Of a stretch of 61,399 nucleotides of DNA, positions 9,972 to 18,490 are shown in pieces. How positions within the stretch are numbered: position 1 is the first letter of the stretch; every line of letters starts with the position of its first letter. Below the pieces are notes generated by a model. It was not told where the DNA came from. It made no database searches and saw only the letters and a program-made list of their open reading frames with translations. A program made the position numbers and the translations under genes. This stretch comes from Planctomycetia bacterium (GTDB lineage: Bacteria > Planctomycetota > Planctomycetia > Pirellulales > Thermoguttaceae), in the NCBI GenBank assembly GCA_026401055.1, contig JAPLNP010000094.1:1-61399 (forward strand). The letters run 5' to 3'.

Positions 9972-10057
9972 AATGACATTCGCTCCAATGCCCCCTCGAA
10001 CTCGGTTTAACTCGGTGAACCGCTCACGATGCTACGCCGAATTTGGTCCGACTTGGT

Positions 10058-11038
10058 CTAAGCTCTCTTTTTCACCTGCTCGGCTATCCACTTGTAAGTG
10101 ACCCGCATGCCGTCGAGCAGTTTGGTGGCCGGTCTCCATCCCAGCTTTTCCTCGATCAGAGTGTTGTCGGAAGAGCGGCCTCGCACGCCGAGAGGCCCTG
10201 AGATATGCTTGATGGAAAGATTCTTGCCAGCGATACTCATGGCCATTCTTGCCAGATTATTGATGGAGATCAACTCGTCGGAGCCAATATTGACAGGGCC
10301 CAAGAAGTCGCTTTCCATCAGCCGTCTAATCCCGTTGAGGCATTCGTCAATGTACAGAAACGTGCGGGTCTGCTCACCATCTCCCCAAATCTCAATCTCT
10401 CCGCCTTCCGGCGTTTCAGCCACCTTGCGGCACATGGCGGCCGGAGCCTTCTCACGGCCGCCGTCCCAGGTGCCGTAGGGTCCGAAGATGTTGTGAAATC
10501 GCGCGATATGCACCTCCATCCCGAAGTTGCGATGATACGCCAAATACATCCGCTCGCTGAACAACTTTTCCCATCCATACTCGCTGTCCGGACCTGCCGG
10601 GTAGGCGTCCGACTCCTTTAGGCCCGGGTTGTCGCACTCCAACTGAATCGCCTCTGGATAGATACAGGCGGAAGAAGAGTAGAATATGTTCTTGATGCCC
10701 GTGCGATTGGCCTCTTCAGCCATGTTCAGATTGATCGTTGCGGAATTGTGCATGACGACGGCGTCGTGCTCGCCGGTGAATATGTAACCGGCGCCGCCCA
10801 TGTCGGCGGCCAACTGATACAGTTCGTCAAACTGGATGTCCGACACGATCTTCTTACAGACCCGTTGGTCGCGCAAATCACCCAAGACAAAGTCATCCGC
10901 CGCACTCTTCCGGTATTCGTGTTCTTTGATGTCAACGCCACGAACCCAATAGCCTTCATCTTTGAGACGTTGGCACAGATGACCGCCGATGAAACCGCCC
11001 GCGCCGCAAACCAACGCCTTCTTGTGGTTGTCTTCCAT
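10058..11038 (-). CDS. GDP-mannose 3,5-epimerase
   Basis: A 326-residue extended SDR enzyme that converts GDP-D-mannose to GDP-L-galactose (and GDP-L-gulose). It closely follows the plant enzyme: Rossmann motif GAGGFIG (13-18), AADMGGAGYIF, active-site block SSSACIYPE with Ser123 and Cys125, Tyr154-x3-Lys158, GREKAPA with Lys197, and the VRGRSSDN stretch. These equal plant residues Ser143, Cys145, Tyr174, Lys178 and Lys217 with a constant offset of 20. ATG 11038 is chosen because GAGAGGA lies just upstream; an earlier in-frame start adds 22 residues unlike the family. It would supply L-galactose-type sugars for the glycan. It lies in the AT-rich cassette, and no GDP-mannose-forming gene is in view. 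Confidence 0.93.
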   Translation of the reverse strand: MEDNHKKALVCGAGGFIGGHLCQRLKDEGYWVRGVDIKEHEYRKSAADDFVLGDLRDQRVCKKIVSDIQFDELYQLAADMGGAGYIFTGEHDAVVMHNSATINLNMAEEANRTGIKNIFYSSSACIYPEAIQLECDNPGLKESDAYPAGPDSEYGWEKLFSERMYLAYHRNFGMEVHIARFHNIFGPYGTWDGGREKAPAAMCRKVAETPEGGEIEIWGDGEQTRTFLYIDECLNGIRRLMESDFLGPVNIGSDELISINNLARMAMSIAGKNLSIKHISGPLGVRGRSSDNTLIEEKLGWRPATKLLDGMRVTYKWIAEQVKKRA

Positions 11039-11097
11039 ATCGAAATCCTCTCTTAACTTGTTTGCCACGTCAGCCAAAGACCACGTCGGTCGTGAGT

Positions 11098-12090
11098 TCA
11101 ACACGAAATCAGTTCAGCTTCTCGTAGCCACTTGATGGTTTCGTCGACACCTTGTTCCATCGCATAGGGTAACGGCCCGGATATTTCTTTCATCGAATCG
11201 AGAGGTATCCCCGCCGTATCTTGCCACATGTTCCTCAGCCGGAACGAGGTCAGCGGGGGATTCTTCATCCCGATTGCCTTCGCAAGATCCCCGCAAACGG
11301 CCGCGGCTCGGACAAGGGGCGTTGGAATCGCCCGTATTCGCGTGCCATGAAACTTCATCGAAATCGTATCCGCCCATTCCCTGATTCTGTATTCCTGATA
11401 ATCGGAGAGATAGAAGGTCTTGCCAGCAATCTTTTCAGCGGGAGCGTCGAGAAGCTTCACAATTTGGTGGACAACGTTCCCAACGTATCCGAAACCCCTT
11501 GGAGGGTCTATCGATCCAGGGTGAAAATACCGTTTTCGCGCTATCGCTTGGAAGAATCCACGGTAGGGAACGCCAAACCACGGACCCCAGATCGAGCTTG
11601 GCCGGACAATACACCACGCGCATTTCAGCTTCGTACTGTTGCGGACGATCTTCTCACCGATAACCTTGCTTTCCCCGTAAAGCGTAGCCGGACAATAATC
11701 CTCGTCGTATTGGGGGCGGTAGCCATTCTTGCACACCAGCTTGGACGAGCACATAATGCACCTTGTGACGGAACCAGCCGCACCTACCGCGTCTATTAGG
11801 TTCTCAACGCCCTCCGTGTTTGCTTGATACTCATCCAACGACGTCCCGTCGAGGTCCGTACGCGCCGCAAGATGAACGACAACGTCAGGCAAGAATGAAC
11901 ACAACGTCGCCGTAAGTGTCTCGCGGTCGCACAAATCCATGCGGCGATACACGTCGACGTGTTGAGGATTAACGGGGGGATTTACGTCAGCCGACAGAAT
12001 CAGGCCTCGCGGGCAACCAAGAAGGTGTTCGACCAAGTTCGTGCCAATGAACCCGGATCCACCGGTAATCAGGATCTTTCCCACGAGCAC
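11098..12090 (-). CDS. NAD-dependent epimerase/dehydratase (extended SDR)
   Basis: A 330-residue nucleotide-sugar modifying enzyme. It begins with the Rossmann motif TGGSGFIG, then VVHLAARTDLDG, MCSSKLVC and YGESK (the Tyr-x3-Lys pair), followed by RPSSIWGPW. The exact sugar reaction cannot be told; it resembles UDP-glucose 4-epimerase/dTDP-glucose dehydratase relatives found in capsule clusters. The start is GTG: 12090, or 12084 which is better spaced from GGAG. The stop codon of the acetyltransferase upstream abuts the 12090 start, so the two are probably translationally coupled. Part of the AT-rich four-gene cassette. Confidence 0.85.
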   Translation of the reverse strand: MLVGKILITGGSGFIGTNLVEHLLGCPRGLILSADVNPPVNPQHVDVYRRMDLCDRETLTATLCSFLPDVVVHLAARTDLDGTSLDEYQANTEGVENLIDAVGAAGSVTRCIMCSSKLVCKNGYRPQYDEDYCPATLYGESKVIGEKIVRNSTKLKCAWCIVRPSSIWGPWFGVPYRGFFQAIARKRYFHPGSIDPPRGFGYVGNVVHQIVKLLDAPAEKIAGKTFYLSDYQEYRIREWADTISMKFHGTRIRAIPTPLVRAAAVCGDLAKAIGMKNPPLTSFRLRNMWQDTAGIPLDSMKEISGPLPYAMEQGVDETIKWLREAELISC

Positions 12091-12639
12091 CTACTCCTTC
12101 TTCTCCAAGATCCGGGGCCGAATCGCCTTCGCCGGCGTCCCGACGCAGACTGTCCATGGTGGCAAGTCGCGAAATGCGCTGCTCCGCGCGCCGAGCACCG
12201 CGCCTTCTCCAATCGTCACGCCGGGGCCCACAAAAGTACAAGCTGCGAGCCACGATTGGCTCCGAATGACAATCGGCGCGGTAATTGTCGGAAACAGCGG
12301 ATCGGATAGATCATGGCTCGCCGTATAGAGCAGTACATGCTGCGCCAAAGCAACATTGTCCTCGATGGTAATGGAGCCTGCTGAGTAGAGCTCGTTCGCG
12401 GGACCTATCCAGCAATTTCGGCCAATCGAGATGTTTCGGGGATTGAATATTATACACGTACGGTCAATTCGCACTCCCCGCGCGACGCGGGCGCGAAAAA
12501 GGCGAAGCAACAGACGCCGCCAAGACCACGCACACCGGGGAGAATACTTAAAGGCCGTACATTGTACCAGAGACCAAGCAAGACGATATACTATAGGAAA
12601 GTGTACGGTCTTACGAAATTTGGACAGGTCCACACCCAT
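12091..12639 (-). CDS. WcaF-like hexapeptide-repeat acetyltransferase
   Basis: About 182 residues. Left-handed beta-helix hexapeptides run through the middle and C-terminal part (IDRTCIIFNPRNISIGRNCW, VALAQHV, VGPGVTIGEGAVLGARS), ending with the VGTPAKAI motif shared by colanic-acid acetyltransferase WcaF and relatives. YTASHD carries the probable catalytic His. It would O-acetylate a sugar of the repeat unit using acetyl-CoA in the cytoplasm. ATG 12639 is preferred to an upstream TTG because GGAGG lies eight bases before it. First gene of the AT-richer cassette 8742-12639. Confidence 0.88.
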   Translation of the reverse strand: MGVDLSKFRKTVHFPIVYRLAWSLVQCTAFKYSPRCAWSWRRLLLRLFRARVARGVRIDRTCIIFNPRNISIGRNCWIGPANELYSAGSITIEDNVALAQHVLLYTASHDLSDPLFPTITAPIVIRSQSWLAACTFVGPGVTIGEGAVLGARSSAFRDLPPWTVCVGTPAKAIRPRILEKKE

Positions 12640-12798
12640 ATTTAGGGCCTCCAATGCGTGTTACTGTAACAATGGAACCAGCCGACGAGACCACTCATAA
12701 TCGCTCATGCACGGAAACCGGAAAAGGCGAGTCCCGCAACGGATACAGCGACAAGATGTCACCCGCAAACACGATCGACATCGTTCCCCCTCGAGTCT

Positions 12799-14013
12799 TC
12801 ACCGTGCCTTCTCGGCAAGGGCTTCTTGATACAGGGAGTCGATTTGTCGAGCGATCGATTCCCAGGAAAGGTTCTGCTCGATATACCGTCGTCCCTTTTC
12901 TCCAATGGCTTTGCCGTCCGCGGCGAGCAGTTGTCGCAAGCCGTCGACGACCGACTCGATATTGTCCTCAACGGTGATCCCCCCGCCACTGGCATCGACG
13001 TAGACATGGCTGGCCACGCCGGGCGTCACCAGTGCCGGCACGCCGTGCGCCATGGCTTCCGCCACAACGATGCCGAAATTCTCATCGATTGACGGAAGGG
13101 CAAACACCTCGGCGACCGCAAACGCACCGTGTTTCATATCCCCCTCGAGGAAGCCGCCATCGATAACGCGGTCCTCGACGCCGAGCCGTCTGGCGACGTC
13201 GTCAACCACCTTCATGTGGCCGCCGTCTCCCCCGGCCAGCAGAAGAACCAGATCGGGGTGCTCGGTCCGCAGACGAGCCACCGCTTCCACCAACCACTGC
13301 GGACGCTTCTTTGACGCAACACGAGACAAAAAAAGGATGACGCGTTTGCCCTCCAATTGCGGGAACTTCGCAAGAAACCCGCGAGCGGCTTCGGCGGCGT
13401 TGAAATCGGGAATATCGGCGCCATGGGGAATCACCTTGATGCGGGCAGCGGGCGCCCAAAGCCGGATGTCCACTACCTCGTGCTCCGAAGCGGGGTGGAC
13501 CCAGGCCGCCCGGCGCATACTGTTTCGCAGGATGAACCACATATACATTCTCTTCAGGAAGTGGTTGCGGGCCCGGAAGAGAACCCCATCCAACATGCCG
13601 TACGGCTCGATGAGGTAGGGAATCGAGTGGCGGCGAGCCAGCCTGCTCGCCACGGCCGTCCCGAAGTCGAACGTGCCGTGAAGATGGATGAGATCGGGCC
13701 TTCGCGCGGGATCGGCGAGCCTCAACCGCAGCCATCGCCGCTGTTGCGGCGAGAACGAAAAACTGTGGAAGGGCCCCCGGCGACCACCGTATGCCCGGGC
13801 AAAAACGATCTCAACGCCGGCATACGAGGGGTGCTTCCGCAGTTTCCCTTGATACTCGGTCTGAGGGTCTCGGGCGTCAACGCCCTGGGAAGTCGTTGTC
13901 AGAATCGCGACGTCGTGGCCCAAGTGGACTTGTTCCCTCACCAGATTCTGAACGACGGTGGGCGGGCCCCCGAGACGAGGATCAATACTCCTAATGACGT
14001 GAAGAATGCGCAT
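12799..14013 (-). CDS. Glycosyltransferase, GT4
   Basis: About 404 residues. It begins MRILHVIRSIDPRLGGPPTV, the classic GT4 opening with a Gly-rich acceptor-binding loop. The donor domain carries VILFLSRVASKKRPQWLVEA and the EX7E motif (ENFGIVVAEAMAHGVPALVT). A longer in-frame extension upstream is Arg-rich and non-homologous, so the start is set at ATG 14013. The gene returns to the high-GC composition of the rest of the locus, in contrast to the cassette just downstream. Specific sugar unknown. Confidence 0.88.
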   Translation of the reverse strand: MRILHVIRSIDPRLGGPPTVVQNLVREQVHLGHDVAILTTTSQGVDARDPQTEYQGKLRKHPSYAGVEIVFARAYGGRRGPFHSFSFSPQQRRWLRLRLADPARRPDLIHLHGTFDFGTAVASRLARRHSIPYLIEPYGMLDGVLFRARNHFLKRMYMWFILRNSMRRAAWVHPASEHEVVDIRLWAPAARIKVIPHGADIPDFNAAEAARGFLAKFPQLEGKRVILFLSRVASKKRPQWLVEAVARLRTEHPDLVLLLAGGDGGHMKVVDDVARRLGVEDRVIDGGFLEGDMKHGAFAVAEVFALPSIDENFGIVVAEAMAHGVPALVTPGVASHVYVDASGGGITVEDNIESVVDGLRQLLAADGKAIGEKGRRYIEQNLSWESIARQIDSLYQEALAEKAR

Positions 14014-14251
14014 GTGTCGGTTCTGCCGTCGGTGCCTGTGCCCATCGAGAAGAATGAGGGGGGCGGCCGAAACGCCTGCCTTCGCGGCCGGTGATCCCCA
14101 ACGTCCTTTCCTCTCGCGGTAAACGCGATGCTCTGGAAATTGCCTCTCGGTACGCGCTGGGTCGTCTTCGGCCGGCTTGCTCACCGGCGCCGTCGCCCGC
14201 CAATCTCGGCTTCCGACCCGCGGGCGATGTTGTCGATTATGTGGAGAGTCT

Positions 14252-15382
14252 TCACGAACACGCCTTTCCATTGAGCGATGGATGAGCCGCGATCTTGGAG
14301 GCGAGCTGGTTGCAGTGGCTTCTTTCCTCCCGCAAGCTGAGGATCGGCCTCATGGTGACAACACCGTTGTCGCTCAGACGCTTCCGCAACGCGGCGTCCG
14401 CCAGGGCTCTTTCGATGGTATCGGCCAAGGCGACGGGCGACCGCACGTCCACGCGAAGGCAGTTCACGCCGTCTTCCATGATGCTGGCGATGCTTCCCAC
14501 GAACGTGGTGACGATGGGGACGCCGTGGACCATCGCTTCGTAGAGGACGCGGGGGAATCCCTCGTCGTGGCTTGGAAAGCAGAACAGATCCGCCTCTGTG
14601 TAATATCGCCCCAAAAGGTCGTCGTCCGTCACCACCCCGACACAGTGGACTCGATCTCCGAGTCTCGCGACGTGCTCGGGCATGCGGTCCAGCCAGTTCT
14701 GCCCCACCAGATCGAGTCGGAAGTCGATGCCGCGCTGGTCGAGCAGGGTCATCGCTTCGAGAAGCTCCAGCGTGCCCTTTCTCTCCTCAAGTCTCCCGAC
14801 ATAGAGAAGCCGCCAAGGCCCGTGTGTCCGAGTAGACTGCTTCCGATCAGGAGACATCGTTGGCAGAGGGCACATGGGAACCGCCAGATCCACGTCGTCG
14901 CAGAAGCGCCGGGCGGCGTCCGCCAAGACGCCCCCCGTTGCGATGACGAACGTCGCGCCCGACATTGTCCACCGCCACCAACATGAGTTGGCGCCGATTT
15001 CACAGCGCAAATAGACGGCATAAGGTTTGCGTAAGAGCCGTGCCGCCGCCAAGCTCAATAGCGGCAGGTTCCCAGAGAAGAAAACATAAAGAAAGTCCGC
15101 TTCCCGAACCGCCCTCCAGACGATTCCGAAGTTGCACAAATAGGAAAGCAACCGGGTCCAGCGACGCCTTCCCCGCGCCGGCACCGGAAGCGGTCGCACT
15201 CGATCACAATCCAGCGGGACGCCGCGGTATTTCTCGAGCGAAGACGACGGCGAGGAACATAAGTAGGTGGTGCCGTCGAAGCGTCTGCCGCAGTCGAGCA
15301 AGAACTCCCGTGCTCGCAAGTCGACGAAAGTCTCCTCCCGTTCGGCGCGAATCCAACCGTTATCCACAACAAGCAATTTCAC
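14252..15382 (-). CDS. Glycosyltransferase, GT4
   Basis: About 376 residues. The N-terminal half is hydrophobic in parts (LYVFFSGNLPLLSLAAARLL), fitting a GT-B enzyme associated with the membrane. The C-terminal half has LLYVGRLEERKGTLELLEAM and the EX7E motif (DEGFPRVLYEAMVHGVPIVT). GTG 15382 is chosen because GGAGG precedes it; a TTG further upstream overlaps that site. It follows the Wzy-like gene in the operon. Acceptor and donor cannot be assigned. Confidence 0.87.
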   Translation of the reverse strand: MKLLVVDNGWIRAEREETFVDLRAREFLLDCGRRFDGTTYLCSSPSSSLEKYRGVPLDCDRVRPLPVPARGRRRWTRLLSYLCNFGIVWRAVREADFLYVFFSGNLPLLSLAAARLLRKPYAVYLRCEIGANSCWWRWTMSGATFVIATGGVLADAARRFCDDVDLAVPMCPLPTMSPDRKQSTRTHGPWRLLYVGRLEERKGTLELLEAMTLLDQRGIDFRLDLVGQNWLDRMPEHVARLGDRVHCVGVVTDDDLLGRYYTEADLFCFPSHDEGFPRVLYEAMVHGVPIVTTFVGSIASIMEDGVNCLRVDVRSPVALADTIERALADAALRKRLSDNGVVTMRPILSLREERSHCNQLASKIAAHPSLNGKACS

Positions 15383-15462
15383 GTTTCCCTCCAACCGGCC
15401 TTTTCACGGAGACTCCTCGAGCCGCGGAAATCCCGTTTGTCCTGTCGACCATCGGCCCCCCA

Positions 15463-16836
15463 TCAGCGCCGACGCGCCGACACTCGGCGGACTTCCTGCG
15501 GAATGGCGGCGGGCGACGTCTGCGCGCGCCCCATGGGATTCCACGCATCGGATTGACTCGACAGATGGTACAGCAGTCCGATGACGATCCAACCCGCCAC
15601 CATGTTCTGTGTCGAGTGCGCAAGCCCATAGGCCAACACACCCAGCAAAGCCGCGCACAACACCATCGTCTCCGCGGGCACGCGTCGGCGGATCATGAGT
15701 CGCAATATCGGCCACAGGAACACGATGACCAGGATGAACCCCAACAGGCCCGCCGGGCGGAGATGCTCGGTCAAGATCGAATGCATCTGGATAAGGTGTC
15801 CCTCGACGACCACCCTGCTAAAGCCCATCCCTTGCGGATTCTGGAGCAGATCGCCCACGGTATTCTCAAACGTTCCGATGCGCCAGGATGCTCCCGACTC
15901 AACCGCGCTGCCCGAGCCGAGGGACGTGAAACGGGCCACGAGCGTCTCGAATTCGTCCGGGAACTTGCGCACGACCACCGCGAACAAGATCGCAAACAGG
16001 GGCACGACCACCAACAGAATTCGGAGTACCTTGCGGTAGTCCGTCGTATAGAGTGCATAGAGGCCCGCAAAACCGACCGTCAGATACAACGCGCGAGAGT
16101 AGTTGACCAGGACGGCAAACGTCAACACCGCCAGCGCGCCCGCCCAGAGGGCGATCTTCAAGGGGTTCTTCGATCTACCGTGAATCAGCTCTATCAGCGG
16201 CACCGGCCACGCCAGCGCCAAATAGGGTCCCAGGATCGACCTGCTGGCGAACGGCCCGATCAGCGACCTCCCCACGTCGGTGCTGTTCTTCGTCGGATCC
16301 AACCGGAAACCCGAATACGCCTCGTTGAATCGGGGGACGTCCACGACGTGGAAGTAGTCGATCAGCGATACGAAGGACATCGCGGTCGTCGACACTGCGA
16401 ACAGAATAAGGAACGACCGGCTCTTCTCCTTGCTCAGATGCAGCGACATGACGGCCACCATCAAGATCCAGTAGCCGCCGCGGTTGATGCCGCCCACCAG
16501 GGTCTCGGCCAGCGACGTGCTCTGCAACATGCCGGCGAACATCCCGAGAAAGAGGAAGGCGGCAAAAAACAGCACCCGCGGACGCGCCCCAATGGCCGCC
16601 ACGAGCTTGAACGTGAAGAGCGATATGAGGATGACGCCGATGGCAAAAACGGTCGTCACTCCACGATCCGAGGCGTCGTACGCCATGCCGAATCGCAGAA
16701 CGCCTCCCCAGGGAGAACACAGCGCGATCAGCGCGATAAGGTAGAACCCAAGCCGGGCCGTCATGTTCTCGTACTTGGCCGCGCTGCCGACGAGAAGATT
16801 CCGGCCAGCCATCGAATTCGCGTATGCGGTTGACAT
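15463..16836 (-). CDS. O-antigen ligase/polymerase-like membrane protein (Wzy candidate)
   Basis: About 457 residues with ten or more hydrophobic helices and one large periplasmic-type loop between later helices (about FPDEFETLVARFTSLGSGSA to VVEGHLIQMHSILTEHL). That build and the H-x-I-L-x-E-H pattern fit the O-antigen ligase/Wzy superfamily (PF04932-like). It would join repeat units in the periplasm. ATG 16836 has GGGGA upstream; 71 further codons upstream in frame are Arg-rich and not membrane-like. It is the only Wzy candidate in the locus. Confidence 0.82.
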   Translation of the reverse strand: MSTAYANSMAGRNLLVGSAAKYENMTARLGFYLIALIALCSPWGGVLRFGMAYDASDRGVTTVFAIGVILISLFTFKLVAAIGARPRVLFFAAFLFLGMFAGMLQSTSLAETLVGGINRGGYWILMVAVMSLHLSKEKSRSFLILFAVSTTAMSFVSLIDYFHVVDVPRFNEAYSGFRLDPTKNSTDVGRSLIGPFASRSILGPYLALAWPVPLIELIHGRSKNPLKIALWAGALAVLTFAVLVNYSRALYLTVGFAGLYALYTTDYRKVLRILLVVVPLFAILFAVVVRKFPDEFETLVARFTSLGSGSAVESGASWRIGTFENTVGDLLQNPQGMGFSRVVVEGHLIQMHSILTEHLRPAGLLGFILVIVFLWPILRLMIRRRVPAETMVLCAALLGVLAYGLAHSTQNMVAGWIVIGLLYHLSSQSDAWNPMGRAQTSPAAIPQEVRRVSARRR

Positions 16837-16877
16837 TTGCTTTGGTCCCCGTTGAGCAACAACCTTGGTGTTGGGAG

Positions 16878-18185
16878 TCAGCCTACGGACAATCTGGGCG
16901 TGGGCCGAGTCTCTCCGGCAAGACTGCCGCGCGCCACGACGCCGCTGAGCAGCTCGTGAACTCGCTGGGCCACGTTCTCCGACGAGAATCTGCCCACATA
17001 GTCCGCGTCCGCCCGATATATCTCGTGGAGGCGCCCGCGTTGGCTCCACAATTCCAGGATGCTCCGGCCGAGCGACTCCGGGTCCCCGTATTCCGGGACG
17101 ATCCCCACGCCCGAACGCCTCAGGATCTCGGCGGCTTCGGTCGAGCCGCGCAGGATGCCGAGGATCGGCTTGCCGGTTCCAAGATACTCGAACAGCTTGC
17201 CCGGTATCTGCATCTCATATTGTTCCTCGACGTACTTGATCACCAGCAACACGTCCGCGGCCTGCAATTCGTTCTTGAACTGATCGTAGGGGACTTCGTC
17301 GACGCACTCCAATGCGTCGGACACGTTCATCCGCTCGGCAAGTTGCCTGAACGGGGCCGTTGCCCCGCCGCCGACCAGGCGAAGACGGATGCGGCCCCGG
17401 CACGACGGATGCTTCGCGAACACCAGCGCCAGCGCCTCGAGCAGCGTCCGCGCGTTTTGCCCGCGGCTCGTCGTCAACGAGCCCGCATGTAAAAGCACCA
17501 GGCTGTCGCGCTGGGGGGGCGCGGCGGGCACGATCAGCCCTCCGCGATAGGAAAGGTAGATCGGGACCACCCGCTCCGGCGGCAGCTCGTATTCGTCCCT
17601 CAAGTAGCGCGCGTAGGCCGCCGTTGTCGTGACGATCGCCGAACTCGCGCGGATGCACCTCTGGAACGCTCGCGGGATCTCGGAATTCGACGCGCGACAG
17701 CCCGGATACAGCGGGGGGTCGTGCAGTTCAACAACAAGCGGTCGCGCGAAAATGTGCGACAGGTAGCGTCCGGCGATGGCGCCGCCGAGATTGGAGGAGC
17801 TGACCGTCCAGACCACATCCGGCGGGGCGGCGCGCCAGGCGTGTCTTGCCCATCGGGCCGTTTTGGCCGCCCATCCGAACTGGAACGCGCGGTCGTAATT
17901 CGCCCTTCCTTTGAGCTTCCACAGTCCCCGGTTCGCCCGGCGCAGCCAGTCGTGGGTATCCATCCACGTAGCGTACGCGCCGGAGAAGGGCGTGCGGAGG
18001 ATGCGTCCGGGAAAGGCGATCTCCAAGGCGGAATGGTCAACCGACAACGAAAGCCGCTTCGTCAGCAGGGAGACGTTCCAGCCATGGTCGGTCAGCCCCC
18101 GCGCGATGTCCATCACCCGCGGCGTCGCGCCGCGCCATCCCATCAAGAAGGCGTCCGGATTGACGATCAGTACGGAGGGATTCAT
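16878..18185 (-). CDS. Glycosyltransferase, GT4
   Basis: A 435-residue GT-B glycosyltransferase. It begins SVLIVNPDAFLMGWRGATPR, followed by LTDHGWNVSLLTKR, and has VVWTVSSSNLGGAIAGRYL and VVELHDPP in the acceptor domain. The donor domain contains VLLHAGSLTTSRGQNARTLL and an EX7E-like stretch (EMQIPGKLFEYLGTGKPILG). It probably extends the lipid-linked repeat unit. It is followed by the Wzy-like gene 41 bases downstream. Sugar specificity is unknown. Confidence 0.87.
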   Translation of the reverse strand: MNPSVLIVNPDAFLMGWRGATPRVMDIARGLTDHGWNVSLLTKRLSLSVDHSALEIAFPGRILRTPFSGAYATWMDTHDWLRRANRGLWKLKGRANYDRAFQFGWAAKTARWARHAWRAAPPDVVWTVSSSNLGGAIAGRYLSHIFARPLVVELHDPPLYPGCRASNSEIPRAFQRCIRASSAIVTTTAAYARYLRDEYELPPERVVPIYLSYRGGLIVPAAPPQRDSLVLLHAGSLTTSRGQNARTLLEALALVFAKHPSCRGRIRLRLVGGGATAPFRQLAERMNVSDALECVDEVPYDQFKNELQAADVLLVIKYVEEQYEMQIPGKLFEYLGTGKPILGILRGSTEAAEILRRSGVGIVPEYGDPESLGRSILELWSQRGRLHEIYRADADYVGRFSSENVAQRVHELLSGVVARGSLAGETRPTPRLSVG

Positions 18186-18370
18186 CGGCTCACTGTCCTA
18201 ACGGCACGGCTGCCACCCAATGGGCATACAATGCCACCGAAACGAACTGCCAGGCGAGCGTCCTGCCTTTCCTGACATTTTTCTACCCTAGCATTATACG
18301 TTGCCTTGCCTCACGACTGCGGCGTTGCGCAGACCCCAACAGCCCAGCGCGGGCCATACCACACTCAAGT

Positions 18371-18490
18371 ATGGCATCCCCCGTTGGAACGAGTCGATCG
18401 GCGATTGTCATCAATACCGTGTTTGCCGACTACCGGCACGGCGTGGAACCCCGCAAGGAGCTGCCCGTACGAGTGTTACCAACCCCCTCA
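18371..18490 (+). mobile_element. IS66-type transposase C-terminal remnant
   Basis: On the plus strand, about 30 codons (from about 18395) read RSAIVINTVFADYRHGVEP followed by RKEL and VRVLPT. This matches the end of IS66-family transposases (RSAV-I-Y-T-L...C-R-R-x-G-I/V-x-P...Y-L-x-D-V-L-x-R-L-P-T) residue by residue, with a few substitutions. No DDE catalytic part, start or partner orfA/orfB is present. It overlaps the 3' end of the pyruvyl transferase gene on the other strand. The call rests on my reading of the family pattern. Confidence 0.6.
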
